A stretch of 63,980 bases of DNA from JADJTT01 sp049306275 (lineage in GTDB: Bacteria > Bacteroidota > Bacteroidia > Chitinophagales > Saprospiraceae). Below, one piece after another: positions 60,716 to 63,980 of this stretch. Made by a program: the position numbers and the translations under genes. The notes beneath the pieces are model-generated. The model was not told the origin of the DNA, did no database searches, and saw only the letters and a list, made by a program, of their open reading frames with translations. The stretch is from contig JBAQQB010000013.1 in assembly GCA_049306275.1 (NCBI GenBank), positions 1 through 63,980 on the forward strand, given 5' to 3'. Every line of letters begins with the position of its first letter. Positions within the stretch are counted from its first letter, which is position 1.

Positions 60716-61537
60716 TTAAGCGGGAATCAGGCGTTCGGAAAGGGCGGTGAGCGATTGATCGAGGAAAGAGGGCAGGATGACGTCGTGCGTCAACTGTATC
60801 TTTCCCGGATCGCTCAGGTCCTTGATCATCTCTTCGTATTTCTTTTTCCCGAAATTATTGATCACGTGCACCATGCGGCTCTCCTGCTGAAAATGCTGGA
60901 GCATGCCCCGCACGTGCGCCTCGGGATGGAACTGCACGGCCAGCACCTCTTCCCCAAACCGCAGGGCCATCATGGCGCGGTCGTTGGGAAACTGCGGCCT
61001 CACCCGCTCCATGGCCAATATCTCTCCGCCCATAGCCTGCAGTTGGATCAGATCGGGACGCACTACCTGATAATCGCGAAAATCAGCAGCATAGAACGGA
61101 TTGGGCAGTTTGCCGAACACCGGATCGGACAACGCCGCATCGGTCAGGTGCACGGGAAAGGTGCCGAAGCTCTTGCTGTCGCGCATGCACACCTCGCCAA
61201 GCTGAAAGTGCAGGCAGAGCAGCTGAAATGAATGGCAGATGAAGAAAGCATATTTCTTCTCATCGGGATGCTCCAGGTTGTGGTCCCACAGCTCATCCAC
61301 CCAGTCATTCCATTTCTTGTCCCACACTCCATCGCCCTCCATCGGGCTGCCGGGGCCGCCCGAAGAGATGAAGAGGTCGAAATCGGCCACCGAAGGCACG
61401 GCGGCCTCCTGCCGCACGTCGAAGCGCTCCCATTCGATCTGATGGCTGTATTTGGCCAGGATCTCTTCAATAGCCGCGATGCCCAGGTTGGGTTCGCCGT
61501 TGTAGAGGTCCAGTAAGGCTAGTCTGATCATTCTCAT
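60716..61537 (-). CDS. class I glutamine amidotransferase-like protein
   Basis: A 273-residue GATase-1 domain protein. The nucleophile Cys is about residue 101 (FFICHSFQLLCLHF) and the His-x-Glu pair is in LAVQFHPEAHVRGM; SSGGPGSPMEG is the oxyanion region. It would release ammonia from glutamine, or act as a gamma-glutamyl hydrolase in a peptide pathway. It is nine bases upstream of the ATP-grasp-like gene. The start at 61537 (MRMIRLALLDLYNG) is chosen, since an earlier GTG frame translates a repeat. Confidence 0.83.
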   Translation of the reverse strand: MRMIRLALLDLYNGEPNLGIAAIEEILAKYSHQIEWERFDVRQEAAVPSVADFDLFISSGGPGSPMEGDGVWDKKWNDWVDELWDHNLEHPDEKKYAFFICHSFQLLCLHFQLGEVCMRDSKSFGTFPVHLTDAALSDPVFGKLPNPFYAADFRDYQVVRPDLIQLQAMGGEILAMERVRPQFPNDRAMMALRFGEEVLAVQFHPEAHVRGMLQHFQQESRMVHVINNFGKKKYEEMIKDLSDPGKIQLTHDVILPSFLDQSLTALSERLIPA

Positions 61538-61550
61538 AGTTCTTTTTAAG

Positions 61551-61590
61551 GTGAGAAGGTGAGAAGTGGAGTCCACTACTCACCTTCTCA
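61551..61590. repeat. GGTGAGAAG tandem-unit hairpin
   Basis: GGTGAGAAGGTGAGAAGTGG is followed by its near-complete complement (CCACTACTCACCTTCTCA) with one mismatch and almost no loop. It sits between the ATP-grasp and amidotransferase genes on the minus strand. The unit is shared with 1695-1761. Confidence 0.7.
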
Positions 61591-61593
61591 TCT

Positions 61594-62571
61594 CTATTTC
61601 TTCCCCCGTGAAGTTGTTTTCTTAGCTAAATCCCCTACCGAATTCCGCACAAACGTGCCCCAGGTCAGGTTATTCTGGCCGTCCTTATGTGCCAGGGCGC
61701 GTTCGATGGCGTAGCTGGCGGCGTGTTCGACCACCCACTCGAAGTTCTCTTCGCCGACGGAGTTGCGGTCGGCGTCGGGGGCGGGGTTGCAGAAGTCGAT
61801 GGCGAGGGGCACGCCCTTGCGCACGGCGAATTCCACGGTATTGAAGTCATAGCCGAGGGCCTCGTTGAGGTCGATGACGTATTGCTCCATCTTCTTGATC
61901 AGGGCGGCGGACACCTTGTGCTGGGCCGCGTAGCGCAGGTGGTGCGGGTTGCGCGGCTCGTAGTGCATGATGCGCACGTGCTTGCGACCGATGCTGTAGC
62001 AGCGGAAGTAGGAGTCGAACTCGACGGCTTCCTGCAGCATCATGACCAGCTGCCCGGTTTCGTTGTAGGCGCGGAAGAACTCGTCGGGGTTGTGCACCTT
62101 GTACACGTTTTTCCAGCCGCCGCCCGCGTGGGGTTTGAAGAAGAGCGGGAAACCGCCGAGATAGTGGAAAATGGCGTCCCAGTCGAGCGGGTATTTCAGG
62201 TTGGAGAAAGAATCGGCGTTGGTATCCGTGGGATGGTCTTTCGAAGGCAGCAGCACCGTTTTGGGCACCGGCACCCCGATCTGCTCGGCCAGCACGTTGT
62301 TGAAGAACTTCTCGTCGGCACTCCACCAGAAGGGGTTGTTGATCACCGCCGTGCCGGTGGCTGCCGCATTTTTCAGGTAAGCCCGGTAGTAGGGCACGTC
62401 CTGCGAAATGCGGTCGAAGATAACGGCGTAGCCCGTGCCGTGGTTCTGCATCAGTTCTTCCGCCTTCAGCAATTCGGCGTGCACGCCCTTGACATTCTTG
62501 CTGTTGACCCTGTCGACGAAGGCCTGCGGAAACGTGCGCTCCTGGCCGAAGAGGATACCTATTTTTTTCAT
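61594..62571 (-). CDS. ATP-grasp ligase
   Basis: A 325-residue ATP-grasp enzyme of the D-Ala-D-Ala-ligase/RimK type. It shows a front domain (KKIGILFGQERTFPQAFVDR), IGVPVPKTVLLPSKDHP, the lysine strand FPLFFKPHAGGGWKNVYKV and the metal site FNTVEFAVRKGVPLAIDFCN followed by PAPDADRNS. It would ligate an acyl phosphate to an amine. Substrates are unknown. Its place between an esterase and an amidotransferase resembles predicted amidoligase gene clusters. Confidence 0.85.
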   Translation of the reverse strand: MKKIGILFGQERTFPQAFVDRVNSKNVKGVHAELLKAEELMQNHGTGYAVIFDRISQDVPYYRAYLKNAAATGTAVINNPFWWSADEKFFNNVLAEQIGVPVPKTVLLPSKDHPTDTNADSFSNLKYPLDWDAIFHYLGGFPLFFKPHAGGGWKNVYKVHNPDEFFRAYNETGQLVMMLQEAVEFDSYFRCYSIGRKHVRIMHYEPRNPHHLRYAAQHKVSAALIKKMEQYVIDLNEALGYDFNTVEFAVRKGVPLAIDFCNPAPDADRNSVGEENFEWVVEHAASYAIERALAHKDGQNNLTWGTFVRNSVGDLAKKTTSRGKK

Positions 62572-62578
62572 GAACCAG

Positions 62579-62617
62579 ATTTTAAACTTATACCCTTTTA
62601 AACTTATAAACTTAAAT
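62579..62617. repeat. TTTAAACTTATA tandem array
   Basis: TTTTAAACTTATA occurs twice and is followed by AACTTAAAT, in 10-14 base steps, between the ATP-grasp and esterase genes. The TAA of the esterase gene lies inside it. Confidence 0.55.
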
Positions 62618-63343
62618 CAAAGAAAGATAATGCGGATACATCTCCTTCCACAGCGGCCAGTCATGCGGTTTCCAGCCCCTGACGTCGAGCCAGTGGTTGA
62701 TGCCTTTGCTGTTGAGGATTTCCGAAAGCCGCTTGTTGCCTTCCAGGCAAATATCCCACTCCGAGGTGCCGAGGATGATCTTCATCTTCCAGAGGTCGGG
62801 GTGGTTGAGGCCGGGCAGGAAATCTACGGGGTTATTGAAATAGACGTTATCGTCGTAGTAGCCGTCGAGGAAGGATTTGATGTCGAATGAACCGCTCATG
62901 GAGAACAGGTGGCTCACCGTTTCAGGGTGCTTGAAGGCGTAGTTGGCCGCGTGAAAACCGCCGAAGCTGGCGCCCGTCACGCAGACCCGTCCAGAGCCTG
63001 TGTTCCAGCGGACCTTTTCCACGATCTCTTCCCTGACCATCTTGTCGTACCACATGTGGTTGCGCACGCGCTGGGCGGGATGTACTTTCTTATTGTACCA
63101 GCTGTGTTTGTCGATGCTGTCGGGGCAGTAGATCTGCACCAGCCCTTGCTCCACGAACCACCGCACGGCTTCGATTAGGCCGAAGTCCTTGCTCTCGTAA
63201 TACCTGCCCATCGTAGTGGGGAAGATGATGACCGGGTAGCCGCGGTCGCCGTACACGAGCATCTCGATATCGCCGCTCAGATTGGGGGAGTACCACCGGA
63301 AGTATTGCTCTTTCAAAGGAATTGGGTTTTTATTTTTTTCCAA
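62612..63343 (-). CDS. esterase-family alpha/beta hydrolase
   Basis: A 243-residue putative esterase. The nucleophile elbow is VCVTGASFGGFHAANYAF; SHLFSMSGSFDIKSFLDGYY and the C-terminal His in RGWKPHDWPLWKEM fit the fold. No signal peptide. The start is TTG 63343, which is also the first base of a 21-bp terminal inverted repeat, so the element may have set or trimmed the N-terminus; a TTG nine codons later is possible. It heads the leftward amidoligase-type gene group. Confidence 0.8.
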   Translation of the reverse strand: MEKNKNPIPLKEQYFRWYSPNLSGDIEMLVYGDRGYPVIIFPTTMGRYYESKDFGLIEAVRWFVEQGLVQIYCPDSIDKHSWYNKKVHPAQRVRNHMWYDKMVREEIVEKVRWNTGSGRVCVTGASFGGFHAANYAFKHPETVSHLFSMSGSFDIKSFLDGYYDDNVYFNNPVDFLPGLNHPDLWKMKIILGTSEWDICLEGNKRLSEILNSKGINHWLDVRGWKPHDWPLWKEMYPHYLSLI

Positions 63344-63501
63344 CTCACCCCCAACCCCTCTCTTTCAAAAAGAGGGGAGCTCTATAAGCTCAAGGAGGAA
63401 TGACGCAAAAGAAACAGGACTTTCCTTATCTGAAGGAAGAAATTGATTTCTTTTAGTGCCATGCGCTCCCCTCTCTCAGGAGAGAGGGGTTGGGGGTGAG
63501 T
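63343..63501. mobile_element. 159-bp MITE-like element with 21-bp perfect terminal inverted repeats
   Basis: ACTCACCCCCAACCCCTCTC (63343-63362, plus one base) has its exact complement at 63481-63501. Inside, AGAGGGGAGC and GCTCCCCTCT form a second inverted pair. The core has no gene. CACCCCCAACCCCTCTC-type repeats are widely dispersed in bacterial genomes, by general recollection. It lies between the divergent esterase genes. I did not find a clear target-site duplication. Confidence 0.7.
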
Positions 63502-63580
63502 ACGATTTTCCGGCACAAAGATACATTTTCGGCCTGCACATGAACAAGAGTTTTTTCCAAGCACCTATCTTGCGGCCTCA

Positions 63581-63980
63581 ATGAAGGTCAAGGACACAAT
63601 CAGAGGCTACCTGCGCCAGGCGGGATTGGTGAAAGACCCAATGGCGCCCAACCGCGTCTGGATGGCGCGTTCGGCTGTCCTGCGCCGCAAGGTGCGGGTC
63701 GATTTCTATTTGCCTTTCATGGAGCCCGGCCGCAGCTACCCTGTGGTCGTTTTCAACGACGGGCAGGACTTGCGGTCCATGCGCTTCAAGGCCACTTTGC
63801 GGAAAATGACCCTGCGCAAGCAGATCGAACCCCTCATCGCCATCGGCGTGCACGCGGGCGACCGCATCCGCGAATACGGGGTGATACACCACCCGGACTA
63901 CATGGGGCGGGGCGACAAGGCCACGGAATATGCTCATTTCATCACTCACGAGTTGTTCCCCAAACTGAAGCGCGACTACC
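63581..63980 (+). CDS. putative esterase (partial, runs off the window)
   Basis: An open frame from ATG 63581 to the right edge gives 133 residues of an EsteraseD-type hydrolase: VRVDFYLPFMEPGRSYPVVV, FNDGQDLRSM, LIAIGVHAGDRIREYGV and HFITHELFPKLKRDY. The nucleophile elbow would lie just past the edge. It is divergent from the esterase at 62612 and probably belongs to the same gene group. Confidence 0.8.
   Translation, partial: MKVKDTIRGYLRQAGLVKDPMAPNRVWMARSAVLRRKVRVDFYLPFMEPGRSYPVVVFNDGQDLRSMRFKATLRKMTLRKQIEPLIAIGVHAGDRIREYGVIHHPDYMGRGDKATEYAHFITHELFPKLKRDY

Noticed and set aside
63382..63564. 60-codon minus-strand frame with HPQPLSPERGE
   Set aside because: This is translation of the MITE-like inverted repeat, a frequent source of false small proteins.

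Overview
The window reads as a chromosomal segment of a Bacteroidota bacterium, most likely of the Saprospiria (Lewinella/Haliscomenobacter-like) lineage. The phylum call rests on a SprE/PorW-type lipoprotein of the type IX secretion system, an esterase ending in a type IX C-terminal sorting domain, a GH97 glycosidase lipoprotein, a split transketolase, a type-B sdhCAB operon, the rpsF-rpsR-rplI order, and repeated -7 boxes of the form TAnnTTTG. The class call is an inference from general gene style. I see no tRNA, rRNA, CRISPR array, transposase or prophage.

Layout. 1-13.5 kb: a molybdenum-hydroxylase region. It holds a MobA-type protein with a degenerate MobB-like front half, XdhC, the 2Fe-2S and molybdopterin subunits of an IorAB-like oxidoreductase, MocA, MoaE and MoaD. 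A GH97 glycosidase, a cNMP-domain/SpoIIE phosphatase and a giant propeller-adenylate cyclase are interleaved. 14-24 kb: cell-wall and hydrolytic enzymes, leucyl aminopeptidase, an ATP-grasp ligase, acylphosphatase, a transsulfuration enzyme, split transketolase and HU. 24.5-31 kb: an oligopeptide ABC transporter without ATPase genes, a TIGR01777-type SDR and an M23 peptidase. 31-35.5 kb: SprE and three ribosomal proteins. 35.6-43 kb: two exported MORN-caspase paralogues, a DUF4920 lipoprotein and a TPR-adenylate cyclase-HD fusion.

43-48 kb is the most unusual part. Two long paralogous proteins of unknown function have AT-rich 5' halves and GC-rich 3' ends. Each is divergent from a tiny gene (a 44-residue exported peptide, a 72-residue HTH protein), and the second overlaps an M23 peptidase gene. 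48-55.5 kb: a DUF819 transporter, a guanine-deaminase-like protein, a STAND NTPase with near-identical 48-residue TPR units, RNase R and a His-rich unknown. 55.6-59.5 kb: sdhCAB, with strong hairpins in its leader and both gene junctions. 59.5-64 kb: an amidoligase-type cluster (two ATP-grasp-like enzymes, a glutamine amidotransferase, two esterases).

A feature of the whole window is its intergenic DNA. At least fourteen junctions carry short units (7-9 bases) repeated in tandem, usually followed by their complement, so that they fold as long hairpins. They often run into the flanking genes, supplying stop codons, C-terminal tails and even GTG start codons. Separately, a five-copy palindrome array with an exact 40-base period lies between GH97 and xdhC, and a 159-bp element with 21-bp terminal inverted repeats abuts an esterase start.
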